Assembly (NCBI GenBank): GCA_030832185.1
Contig: JAURJQ010000003.1
Location: 62,001 to 126,000, forward strand
Origin: Chitinophagales bacterium
GTDB lineage: Bacteria; Bacteroidota; Bacteroidia; Chitinophagales; JADJOU01
Reading direction: 5' to 3'
Length of the DNA: 64,000 bases
A program made the translations under genes and the position numbers. The notes beneath the pieces are model-generated. The model was not told where the DNA came from. It saw only the letters and a program-made list of their open reading frames with translations, and did no database searches. Positions 29,341 to 37,840 of the stretch are shown piece by piece; within the stretch, counting starts at the first letter, position 1, and each line of letters opens with the position of its first letter.

Positions 29341-30749
29341 AGCCCGAAAATTATATAGTTTTTATCTTCAAAAGCCATTTTTAAAATCGGCTTCTGATAT
29401 TTATAGTTCTTATCTATTATCAACCATTTATATTTTTTATTTCTATAAGAATTTAATTTGATTGTATCGGTCATTTCAGATTCATTTATGTAGCATCCGT
29501 TTCGATTAGCTAAATATAATTGTTGTGGATTTGAATTCGTATTGATTAAAATTTTAGGGATGTTTTTTGATTTATCTATACTATCCAATTTAGATTTAAG
29601 TGTCAGTTTGTATAATTCGCTAGCTTTGATTCTAAAGTCATGCTGCTGGTTAGCTATACTTTCTATTATACCTGCTAGGAATAAGAAGAGTATTAACTTG
29701 TTTTTTGAATGATTTAATCCGTAGGCGATGATAAAAGCCAATACAGGTATAAATGGTATCATATAATAATTATGATGATAAAAAAAGTAACCGGCTTTGA
29801 ATATGTATAAACTGAATATAGCAGAGATCATAACTATTGGCAACCAAACATGTTTTTCATTTTTGCGAATTAAGGTATAAATACCCCATAGCACTATGGT
29901 GAAAAGGATATAGGAACTGAATGAATGAAAAATAACATTAAACATGGTCTCCCTTGGATGGGAAATAACGTCTATAATTCCTTCAAGTAATGGTTTCCCG
30001 AGATTGGTCCAGTTACCATAGGTAAGTGAAACATATGGTCCCCACATAAAGTACCAAATAAAAACAATGGCCGAAGATATAGCAGTCAAAAGAGCCAATT
30101 TAATCGTTGTCGCATTTGTTTTGAATACAAGTAAATATAATGGTATTGTGTAATAAATTACAGCTGGGATCTTAGATAATCCTCCTAAAGTAAGTAAAAT
30201 AAAAAAGAGGACCAAGTGATACCAAATCTTAGTATTCCAATATTGATATGCGAAATAAAAACTAATCAAAACTAGGGAAATACAAAATGTATCAGGCATC
30301 ATTTTTCTAGAAAATATAAACCAGCAGGAAGCAAGTAGAGCTAAAACACTATTTCGAGCAATTTTTTTATTAAATAAATTTGTGATTAAGTACCCATAGG
30401 ATGCTATACCTATAGAGCTAAAGATTAAGTTTATCAATCTACCATACCAGTGTTCATATCCGAAAAGGAGCGATAATAGATAATGCAAATAACTAAGTAG
30501 TTGAAATTCACCAGCTATAATATTACTGATACCACAGGACTCATTCACTCTAGGATATAAAATATTAGCATCGGTAGTTAAAAAGTTTCTTGCTATCATT
30601 AACCCAGTGCATTGTCTCCAGCTATGCTGAATCTCAAGAGGCGGGTCGGTAATTCCATATAACCTTAATATAAAAAAAACTATGATGAACCACCAATAAT
30701 CTTCACCTAGATTTAGTATAAGTCGCTGGAATGATTTGATAAGTTTCAT
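29337..30749 (-). CDS. Membrane glycosyltransferase-like protein (GT39/PMT_2-like)
   Basis: About 470 aa, strongly hydrophobic, with around ten predicted membrane spans. The first extracytoplasmic loop holds IQHSWRQCTGLMIARNFL, the pattern of Bacteroidota GT-C family proteins. The C-terminal 90 residues form a soluble tail. The frame extends to a TTG at 30800 inside the upstream gene, but the ATG at 30747-30749 precedes the first membrane segment and is preferred. It is the last gene of the purB-to-glycosyltransferase operon. The substrate is unknown. Confidence 0.72.
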   Translation of the reverse strand: MKLIKSFQRLILNLGEDYWWFIIVFFILRLYGITDPPLEIQHSWRQCTGLMIARNFLTTDANILYPRVNESCGISNIIAGEFQLLSYLHYLLSLLFGYEHWYGRLINLIFSSIGIASYGYLITNLFNKKIARNSVLALLASCWFIFSRKMMPDTFCISLVLISFYFAYQYWNTKIWYHLVLFFILLTLGGLSKIPAVIYYTIPLYLLVFKTNATTIKLALLTAISSAIVFIWYFMWGPYVSLTYGNWTNLGKPLLEGIIDVISHPRETMFNVIFHSFSSYILFTIVLWGIYTLIRKNEKHVWLPIVMISAIFSLYIFKAGYFFYHHNYYMIPFIPVLAFIIAYGLNHSKNKLILFLFLAGIIESIANQQHDFRIKASELYKLTLKSKLDSIDKSKNIPKILINTNSNPQQLYLANRNGCYINESEMTDTIKLNSYRNKKYKWLIIDKNYKYQKPILKMAFEDKNYIIFGL

Positions 30750-30783
30750 CTCGTTATGTCTTATACTAGATGATAGACTTGAT

Positions 30784-31872
30784 TTAAAATAAAATAGCAA
30801 ATTTAGCTTCCGTCAATTCCGCTGCACCATAGTGTACTTTCAATTGAACTCCAACACTCATTCCTATTTTATCTGATTTTAAGGGTATCCTATAACTAAG
30901 CCCCCATCGCTGATAGAAAAATTTTCTAAACTGATAATAAGAGTAGAGATAGGCACCGATAGAGGCATGCAGACTCGTTCTCCCAAAAAACAATTCATTG
31001 CCAAAAGTTAAAGCTAGGTCTGCATTATCTTTGAATTCGGTCAGATTATAGTCCGGATCGTAGTCATTATTTTTATACTCTGCACTTATGCCTAATTTCA
31101 GTGCATTGATTCTGCTTGTATAGAATAGTCGATTGTAATGTATGGAGTAGGTAGGCAGCACTATATTTTTGATGCTTCCACCTATATAGCCCCCTCTATC
31201 AGATAGACCAGGGCAGAGAGAAATTTCATTTTTAAATTGTTTGACATAGTTTTTGTTATTGATAAAGGAATCCTTTTTAAATTTATCATCGATTCTATAG
31301 CTAATTCCTACAGTACTAAAAACAAAGTTAGTTCCAAGATTAGGCAATGTGGTTCGTCCATTTGAGTAATGCAGAATTCCAATTTGCGGCTTCAGATATA
31401 ACTTATCCATTAGTTCAAATTCTAATCCTGCGAGTAAAGTAGCAGTTAAATTCAGATGAGAGCCAATAGCTGTGTTAAGACCTTGAAAAGAGGTTTCAAA
31501 TTCTTTAGTTAAATAGCCTGCTCCCATGCCAGTGGTGATTTGAAAATTAAATTTATTTTTTTCAATAAGAAAAAATGTCAAAGTAGCATTAACGCCAAGA
31601 GAATTGCCAAATATTTCATTATCACCATAGCGCACTGCATTAGCAGCAATTCCTATTGCTGGATAATTAAATTTTTCAAAAAAAGGACTTGCTTTCCTAG
31701 GTCGTTTAGTATATGCAAATCTTAAACCATAAGTGGGCTCAGTAATAATAGCTGCTGCTGCAGGAGAGTGATTAAAGAGTGTGCCAAATAATGGATAGAC
31801 TTCCAGATTAGTCTGTTGACTATGGATTGAGTTGGAAATAAATAGAAAAATTAGAAAAGAATATCGTAACAT
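30784..31872 (-). CDS. PagL-like acyloxyacyl hydrolase, larger form
   Basis: Predicted outer-membrane beta-barrel of about 362 aa with signal peptide MLRYSFLIFLFISNSIHS, then Q. The PagL-type motif is GILHYSNGRTTLPNLGTN, with His and Ser in HYSNG near residue 168. Alternating aromatic and polar strands continue to the C-terminus. It is nearly twice the length of PagL, so a second barrel section or extra domain follows the motif. The ATG at 31870-31872 is 8 nt after the tsaD stop and gives the signal peptide; the upstream in-frame ATG at 31926 lies inside tsaD. Lipid A remodelling is inferred from the motif only. Confidence 0.7.
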   Translation of the reverse strand: MLRYSFLIFLFISNSIHSQQTNLEVYPLFGTLFNHSPAAAAIITEPTYGLRFAYTKRPRKASPFFEKFNYPAIGIAANAVRYGDNEIFGNSLGVNATLTFFLIEKNKFNFQITTGMGAGYLTKEFETSFQGLNTAIGSHLNLTATLLAGLEFELMDKLYLKPQIGILHYSNGRTTLPNLGTNFVFSTVGISYRIDDKFKKDSFINNKNYVKQFKNEISLCPGLSDRGGYIGGSIKNIVLPTYSIHYNRLFYTSRINALKLGISAEYKNNDYDPDYNLTEFKDNADLALTFGNELFFGRTSLHASIGAYLYSYYQFRKFFYQRWGLSYRIPLKSDKIGMSVGVQLKVHYGAAELTEAKFAILF

Positions 31873-31880
31873 AAATAGTA

Positions 31881-32900
31881 TTATAACTGATAACCTCTTA
31901 CCAAGGGTTCTACATCCAAAGTACAAAAATCTTTTTTCAAATACTTAAAATAACCTACAATGGCTATCATGCCTGCATTGTCAGTACAATATTCAAATGA
32001 AGGTATAACCACATCTATATTATGTCTATGACCATAATCGAGCACAGCACTTCTAAATTTAGAATTGGCAGATACACCGCCTGCTATAGATATAGCTTGC
32101 ACTGGATATTGAGTTGCCGCCTTGTCTAATTTATCTATCAAAATATCGACGATGGTTTTTTGCACAGAAGCACATAAATTATGTATGTTTTCTTTGATAA
32201 AATGAGGATTTTCCTTTTCCTTTTTTTGAAGAAAATAAAGGATAGATGTCTTTAATCCACTGAAGCTAAAGTTGAATTTTTCTATTTTAGGTTTTGCAAA
32301 GGTAAATGCATTCTCATTGCCCTTCTGGCTAAGTCTGTCAATCCATGGACCGCCAGGATAATCTAGCTTGAGCATTTTTGCAGCTTTGTCAAAAGCTTCT
32401 CCAGCAGCGTCATCAATAGTAGTACCAATCACTTCCATGTCTAAATAATCTCTTACGATTATGAGCTGGGTATGACCACCCGATACCACAAAACTTAAGA
32501 ATGGGAAAGAAGTGTTTTTATGTTCGATGAAATGAGATAAGACATGAGCTTGAATATGATGCACATCAATTAGTGGAATATCTAAAGCCATAGCCATAGC
32601 TTTGGCAAAGCATACCCCTACTAATAATGACCCTACTAATCCGGGACCTCTAGTAAATGCTATTGCCACTAATTCGTCTTTTGTGACTCCCGCATTTTCT
32701 AGTGCTGTCTCTACCACAGTCACTATTTTAACCTCATGGCTACGAGAGGCTAGTTCTGGGACCACTCCCCCAAATTCTTCGTGTATCCTTTGAGAATAGA
32801 CTATATTAGATATAATTTCTCCATCAATACATACGGATGCAGACGTGTCATCGCACGAGCTCTCAATAGCTAAAATTATTATTCTATTTTGTTCTGTCAC
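31881..32900 (-). CDS. tsaD: tRNA N6-adenosine threonylcarbamoyltransferase
   Basis: Catalytic subunit of the t6A37 tRNA modification complex with TsaB, TsaC and TsaE. It is an ASKHA-fold protein of 339 aa. The metal-binding histidines are in HHIQAH (HxxxH at residues 115-119). ILAIESSCDDTS at the N-terminus and the VSGGHTQL and SIAGGVSANSKFR glycine loops are complete. The start is a GTG at 32898-32900 overlapping the stop of the CDF gene by 4 nt (GTGA), a translational-coupling arrangement. Confidence 0.97.
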   Translation of the reverse strand: MTEQNRIIILAIESSCDDTSASVCIDGEIISNIVYSQRIHEEFGGVVPELASRSHEVKIVTVVETALENAGVTKDELVAIAFTRGPGLVGSLLVGVCFAKAMAMALDIPLIDVHHIQAHVLSHFIEHKNTSFPFLSFVVSGGHTQLIIVRDYLDMEVIGTTIDDAAGEAFDKAAKMLKLDYPGGPWIDRLSQKGNENAFTFAKPKIEKFNFSFSGLKTSILYFLQKKEKENPHFIKENIHNLCASVQKTIVDILIDKLDKAATQYPVQAISIAGGVSANSKFRSAVLDYGHRHNIDVVIPSFEYCTDNAGMIAIVGYFKYLKKDFCTLDVEPLVRGYQL

Positions 32901-33892
32901 TTTCCTAATGATTTATCTTCTGTAGGAGCATGCTTTTCATCTTTCAATACATTATCTAGTGTCCATTCAATAGTTTGTTTGAAGACCGAACTCCTTATGT
33001 CGCAATTTTCTAAATGACAATATTCACAGCAAAATGGCTCACAGGGATCTGGATGAATAAACAACTCTACATTAGAGTTAAAATGCTGATTGATAAATTG
33101 GTGCATTTCTTTCATCTCATTATGCACCTCCTGATTAGTATAATAGTAAGGTAACGTCACATGGGCATCTAGATGGTACTCCGCTCCAAATTTTAATATT
33201 CTAAGATTATGAATGTCGATCCAAGCATTTTTTCTACACTTTTGCAGGTGGCGTATGACCTTATCTAGGATAGCTTCATCTGCTGTGCCTAGTATATCTA
33301 GAATAGATGTTTTCATGACTTTTATACCTTGATAAATTATATACATACCAGCAGCTATACCAATTACAGTATCAATCCATTGCCATTTTGTAAAATACGC
33401 GATCACTAAACTGATTAATATCCCAAGCGTAGTATAGCCATCTCCTTTTAGGTGTTGGCCACTTGAAAGCAGGGCAGGGGATTGATTTTTTTTACCTTTT
33501 CGTTCTGAATAAATGCCGAGTGCATAGTTTGCAAAACCCAGCCCCAACAATGCTCCTAGGGTAATACTAGATAGCTTTAGTTCATTCTGATTCAGATAGT
33601 CTATTCCAGACTTTACCATGGTGATAACTCCTGCTGCGAATAGAAGACCACCTTCAATTCCAGCAGCTAAAAACTCTATTTTCCCATGTCCATAAGGATG
33701 TGTTTTGTCGCGCGGTTTGGCAGAGAGATAGAGACTGTATAAGGTAATGGTATTCGCTGAAACATTTACTAAACTCTCTAACGCATCTGAAAATATCGCA
33801 TTCGATTTCGTGGTGTAGTAAAGGTAAAATTTAAATGCAGCTACACCTAAACCAGCTATGAGAATGTAGAATTGAAATCTAAAATTAGACAT
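32897..33892 (-). CDS. Cation diffusion facilitator transporter
   Basis: CDF-family metal/proton antiporter with about six membrane spans. Zinc-site motifs are visible in helix II (SDALESLVNVSAN) and in HPYGHGKIEFLAAG. The matching helix V site is weak. A cytoplasmic C-terminal domain follows, then a cysteine-rich tail (DPCEPFCCEYCHLENC, five Cys). I chose the ATG at 33890-33892 because the one at 33922 would overlap purB and adds no homologous residues. Export of Zn, Fe, Mn or another divalent cation cannot be resolved from sequence. Confidence 0.9.
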   Translation of the reverse strand: MSNFRFQFYILIAGLGVAAFKFYLYYTTKSNAIFSDALESLVNVSANTITLYSLYLSAKPRDKTHPYGHGKIEFLAAGIEGGLLFAAGVITMVKSGIDYLNQNELKLSSITLGALLGLGFANYALGIYSERKGKKNQSPALLSSGQHLKGDGYTTLGILISLVIAYFTKWQWIDTVIGIAAGMYIIYQGIKVMKTSILDILGTADEAILDKVIRHLQKCRKNAWIDIHNLRILKFGAEYHLDAHVTLPYYYTNQEVHNEMKEMHQFINQHFNSNVELFIHPDPCEPFCCEYCHLENCDIRSSVFKQTIEWTLDNVLKDEKHAPTEDKSLGK

Positions 33893-33908
33893 AGTGTATG
33901 CAGGTAGA

Positions 33909-35255
33909 CTATGCGTAGCCAATATAATTCTGTGGACTGATAGCCTTTAATTCTATTTTAACATCATCCGATACGACTAAACTATCTATAAATAGATGAA
34001 AGTCTTCCTTGCTAGGCTTTTTATTGGTTCGGCTAAAATCTTTCAAAAGTTCATAAGGTTTAGCTATTCCTTCTCGTCTTAGTATGGTTTGAATCGCTTC
34101 TGCTATAACTATCCAGTTGTTTTCGAGTTCTTGATTAATCGCAGTTTCGTTAATAGTGAGTTTGCTAAATCCTTTGACTAAAGAGTGGTAGGCAACTTCA
34201 AAATGACCATATGGCACTCCAATATTTCTCAAAACCGTACTATCCGTCAAATCTCTTTGTAATCTAGAAATTGGAAGTTTTGATGATAAGAATTCCAAAA
34301 TAGCATTGGCAAACATTAGATTTCCTTCAGCATTTTCAAAATCTATAGGATTGACTTTATGAGGCATTGCACTACTGCCAGTCTCGTTCTTATTGATTTT
34401 CTGTGTAAATACTTCGTAAGAAACATAGGACCATATATCGCGAGCTAAATCTATCAGTATGGTATGAATACGCTTAGTGGTATCTAGTATATGAGCCATG
34501 CCGTCGTAGTGCTCTATCTGCGTAGTGTATTGCTGTCTAGTCAGACCGATTGAGGCTAGAAATTGATTGCCAAATTCTACCCAATCAACTTCTGGATAAG
34601 CTACTTTGTGTGCATTAAAATTTCCAGTAGCACCGCCGAATTTACCTCCATGCTCTACATTTTCTAATAACCTACATTGTTTTTCTAATCTATCAGCGAA
34701 TACCTTTATTTCCTTACCTAAGGTTGTGGGAGAGGCTGGTTGACCATGAGTCTTAGCTAGCAGAGTCACTTCCTTCCATTCATTAGATTTGGCGTTCAGT
34801 GTATGAATGATTTCCTTCATATGAGGCAGATAATTCTGCTCTAAATAGCGCTTCAGCATTAACGGAAATGCTGTATTATTAATATCCTGTGAGGTCAATC
34901 CGAAGTGGATAAACTCTGTATTGAAATTAACACCAATGGAATCAGCTCTTTGTTTTATAAAATACTCTACCGCTTTTACATCATGATTAGTCGTAGATTC
35001 AATATCCTTAACCTCTAAGGCATCAGATTCAGAAAAATGCTCTATAATACTGCGTAAACTGGCGGCCTCTGCATCTTGGAATTTTTTAAAACCTTTTAAA
35101 TTTAGTGAGGCTAACTGAATCAGATATTCTATTTCGACCTCTACCCTCGTTTGAATTAAAGCGAATTCAGAAAAAAATATTGATAGGCTCTCTGTTTTAC
35201 TGCTATACCTGCCATCTATTGGAGATATATGGTGAATGCTATTTTTAGTGCTCAT
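33909..35255 (-). CDS. purB: Adenylosuccinate lyase
   Basis: Purine-synthesis lyase that releases fumarate from SAICAR and from adenylosuccinate. Signature segments are ISPIDGRYSSK at the N-terminus, TSQDINNTAF, LAKTHGQPASPTTLG and the fumarase-superfamily loop GSSAMPHKVNPIDFENAEGN with the catalytic serine. The length is 448 aa from the ATG at 35253-35255. The frame runs upstream to 35339, but those residues do not resemble purB. It heads a five-gene operon with the CDF transporter, tsaD, a PagL-like gene and a glycosyltransferase. Confidence 0.96.
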   Translation of the reverse strand: MSTKNSIHHISPIDGRYSSKTESLSIFFSEFALIQTRVEVEIEYLIQLASLNLKGFKKFQDAEAASLRSIIEHFSESDALEVKDIESTTNHDVKAVEYFIKQRADSIGVNFNTEFIHFGLTSQDINNTAFPLMLKRYLEQNYLPHMKEIIHTLNAKSNEWKEVTLLAKTHGQPASPTTLGKEIKVFADRLEKQCRLLENVEHGGKFGGATGNFNAHKVAYPEVDWVEFGNQFLASIGLTRQQYTTQIEHYDGMAHILDTTKRIHTILIDLARDIWSYVSYEVFTQKINKNETGSSAMPHKVNPIDFENAEGNLMFANAILEFLSSKLPISRLQRDLTDSTVLRNIGVPYGHFEVAYHSLVKGFSKLTINETAINQELENNWIVIAEAIQTILRREGIAKPYELLKDFSRTNKKPSKEDFHLFIDSLVVSDDVKIELKAISPQNYIGYA

Positions 35256-35259
35256 ACTG

Positions 35260-35267
35260 CAAATATA
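35260..35267 (-). promoter_or_regulatory. purB -7 box, implying a near-leaderless mRNA
   Basis: CAAATATA on the plus strand is TATATTTG on the minus strand, a perfect TAnnTTTG. It ends only 4 nt before the purB ATG, so a start site at normal distance would leave a 5' leader of a few nucleotides at most. No good -33 TTG is seen at the usual spacing. Confidence 0.5.
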
Positions 35268-35298
35268 TTTAGAATGATGTAAAGAAAATTGGATAGTT

Positions 35299-36795
35299 TT
35301 GAAAAATATAGATGAATCAGACGTGTATAGTAGTCTCATAAATAGTTTTTTTATTTGGAAGCAAAAAAGGCTGACTCAAAACTATCATTTAAATATAGAG
35401 TCTCAAGGGCATCTTCTAGATGATATAATTAAAAAGAATAAGTCTTGTGAATATCTAAAATCAATAGGGATAGAGAATATGGAAGGTTTTCAAATTCATT
35501 GTCCTGCCGCCAACTATGACGATATTGAAAATTATATTCTAGAAATTAAGGAAGGAAGATCAAATAGACTAACAACTGAAAAAATTGTTGCTCTGGCTAT
35601 GTCCAGTGGTACAACGAGCCGCAGCAAGTTTATTCCTTTGTCTGCATCTGGTATAAGCGCTAATTATACAGCAGGTAAGACCATGCTCAGTCAATATATA
35701 GCGCACAACACAAAGTCTAAAATTCTGGAGGGAAAAAATTTTTCTTTGACGGGAAGCTATACTAAGGTCAATGAGCTCATAGTAGGAGACGTCTCTGCTC
35801 TTTTCACCTATTTCCTTCAGCCTCTATACAAGCCGTTTCGAGTTCCAAATAGAGATATAGCCACGATACCAGATTGGAAGGATAAAATGGATAAAATGAT
35901 TCCTATTCTCGCCAAGAGTGACGTTAGATGGATAGCGGGTATACCTTCATGGATGAGTATGGTCATAGATCGAGTAGAAGACTATACTCAGAAAGATATT
36001 TATAAGGTTTGGAAAAATATGGAGGTTTATTTCTATGGAGGAGTTAATGTGAAGCCATTTGAGTCTTATTATAGGGAGAAATTTGGAGATCATTTGGCTC
36101 TGTGGCAAACCTATAATGCAAGTGAGGGTTTTTTCGGATTACAAATGGACCCCAATTCAGATAGTCTTGGCTTTCTCCTAAATACAGATAATTATTATGA
36201 GTTTATACCTTATGCTGAGATAGAGAATAAAAATCCATCTATCCTTTCTATAAAGCAGCTAGAATTGGATAAATCTTATGAACTTCTTATTACCAATACA
36301 TCGGGTTTGTATCGATATCGCATGGGAGATATACTAAAAATAACAAATATAAATCCAATTCGTTTTGAGATTGCTGGACGGACCAGAAATAGTATCAATG
36401 TTTTCGGAGAGGAACTTATGGTAAATAATACAGAGAAAGCGATTACAGAGCTAAATAAGGAAATGAATTTTTTAATTAAAGATTATACGATAGCGCCTGT
36501 AATTACTGGAAATTCAGGACATCACCACTGGCAAATAGAATTTATAAAAGAACCGCAAAGTTTATTTCATTTTCAAACACGATTAGATGAAATCATCCGT
36601 CAACTAAATTCAGACTATGATGCCAAGCGATATGATGATTTAGTGTTAAAACCATTGACTATAGAGTTATTGGATAGAAATTCAATGGATAAATGGATAG
36701 AAGCCACCAAGCGGGTATCCGTGCAGGCTAAGGTTCCAAAATTATGGAAGGATACAAGTATTCAGAAACAAATTAGTGCCATTATGAATGCTTAG
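35299..36795 (+). CDS. GH3-family acyl-adenylating protein
   Basis: 498 aa, similar in plan to plant GH3 acyl-acid amido synthetases of the ANL superfamily, which activate a carboxylate with ATP and join it to an amino acid. The ATP-loop AMSSGTTSRSKFIPLS is the phosphate-binding motif, YNASEGFFGLQ the second adenylate motif, and YRYRMGDILKI the third. The start is a TTG at 35299: a stop lies 24 bp upstream in frame and no ATG occurs before the conserved region. It is divergent from purB by 43 bp. Its 3' end overlaps the convergent transferase gene by 14 nt. The bacterial substrate is unknown. Confidence 0.82.
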   Translation: MKNIDESDVYSSLINSFFIWKQKRLTQNYHLNIESQGHLLDDIIKKNKSCEYLKSIGIENMEGFQIHCPAANYDDIENYILEIKEGRSNRLTTEKIVALAMSSGTTSRSKFIPLSASGISANYTAGKTMLSQYIAHNTKSKILEGKNFSLTGSYTKVNELIVGDVSALFTYFLQPLYKPFRVPNRDIATIPDWKDKMDKMIPILAKSDVRWIAGIPSWMSMVIDRVEDYTQKDIYKVWKNMEVYFYGGVNVKPFESYYREKFGDHLALWQTYNASEGFFGLQMDPNSDSLGFLLNTDNYYEFIPYAEIENKNPSILSIKQLELDKSYELLITNTSGLYRYRMGDILKITNINPIRFEIAGRTRNSINVFGEELMVNNTEKAITELNKEMNFLIKDYTIAPVITGNSGHHHWQIEFIKEPQSLFHFQTRLDEIIRQLNSDYDAKRYDDLVLKPLTIELLDRNSMDKWIEATKRVSVQAKVPKLWKDTSIQKQISAIMNA

Positions 36796-37837
36796 GAATA
36801 AAAGCTTTTGCTTTTATATAAACATATTGAAATATTAAAAAACTAGCTATCCATAAAACAAGAATGCATCCATGAAATTGAGGTTCATTCCATTTAAGAC
36901 CTATAATAATAATTATCATATTTATTATTAATAATAAACTAACCGCCTGCCAGTCTTTCAAACCTAAGAAAACTAGGTGATGGGAGATGTGATCTTTCCC
37001 ACCTACAAAAGGTGATTGTTTTCTCAATAGTCTATGAATAATTACTGTAGTTGTATCAAAAATAGGTATGGTGAAGAAAAGAAGGGGTAAAAAAAACTGA
37101 TTTAATTGAAAATAACCACCGTCCGCAGTTCTATTCTGCCACAAAGTAAACATAGAGATATGAGCTAGCACTATACCTATAAACTGAGAACCAGAATCTC
37201 CCATATACATCCTAGATGGATACCAATTAAATATTAAAAAACCCAGTAAGGCTCCTATCATAGAGATAGTTATTATGTTACTTATCGTATAGTTTTTAAT
37301 AACAAAGATTATCGCAAAACCTATTAATATACTGATAGATATAGAAGCGGTTAGTCCATCCATATTATCGAGCAAGTTGATCGAGTTCATTAGAAATACT
37401 ACCCATAGAATGGTGAAAAAACTATTCCAGAATAAACTAGGCGAAATTGGAATGATTTGATTGAAGCAAACTAGAGTAACTCCGCAAATAATCTGTCCTA
37501 ATAACTTTAATAGTGGATTCGTATTTCTAGCATCGTCTATAAGCCCAATAAAAAACCCAATAGAGGCAGCTGACAAAAGTGAGACATCTCTATAAAAATC
37601 GAAACTATCATTTGGAAATACATTGGCCAGTATTAAACTCGAGAATATGGCATAGAAAATTAAAAATATAATATAAAAAGATAAGCCTCCACAGGAAGGT
37701 TTAAGCTTTTGCCATCGAATTTCCTCCTTTTCAGATATATCTCTATTACCTAAATTTATAGAGTAATTTAATAAAATCCAATTGACTGAAGTGGAAATAA
37801 GAAAACTGATAGAAATAACTAAAACGAAGGATAACAT
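36782..37837 (-). CDS. WecA/MraY-like glycosyltransferase family 4 protein
   Basis: Polytopic transferase (351 aa, about ten spans) that moves a sugar-1-phosphate from a UDP-sugar to undecaprenyl phosphate, the first step of polysaccharide assembly. The Mg-binding aspartate motif is NSINLLDNMDGLTA, the second is SRMYMGDSGSQF, and a His-containing loop DHISHHLVFLGL follows. It is the last gene of the exopolysaccharide operon, 3 bp after Wzc, so here it is more likely the initiating transferase than MraY of murein synthesis. Confidence 0.88.
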   Translation of the reverse strand: MLSFVLVISISFLISTSVNWILLNYSINLGNRDISEKEEIRWQKLKPSCGGLSFYIIFLIFYAIFSSLILANVFPNDSFDFYRDVSLLSAASIGFFIGLIDDARNTNPLLKLLGQIICGVTLVCFNQIIPISPSLFWNSFFTILWVVFLMNSINLLDNMDGLTASISISILIGFAIIFVIKNYTISNIITISMIGALLGFLIFNWYPSRMYMGDSGSQFIGIVLAHISMFTLWQNRTADGGYFQLNQFFLPLLFFTIPIFDTTTVIIHRLLRKQSPFVGGKDHISHHLVFLGLKDWQAVSLLLIINMIIIIIGLKWNEPQFHGCILVLWIASFLIFQYVYIKAKAFIPKHS

Positions 37838-37840
37838 GGT

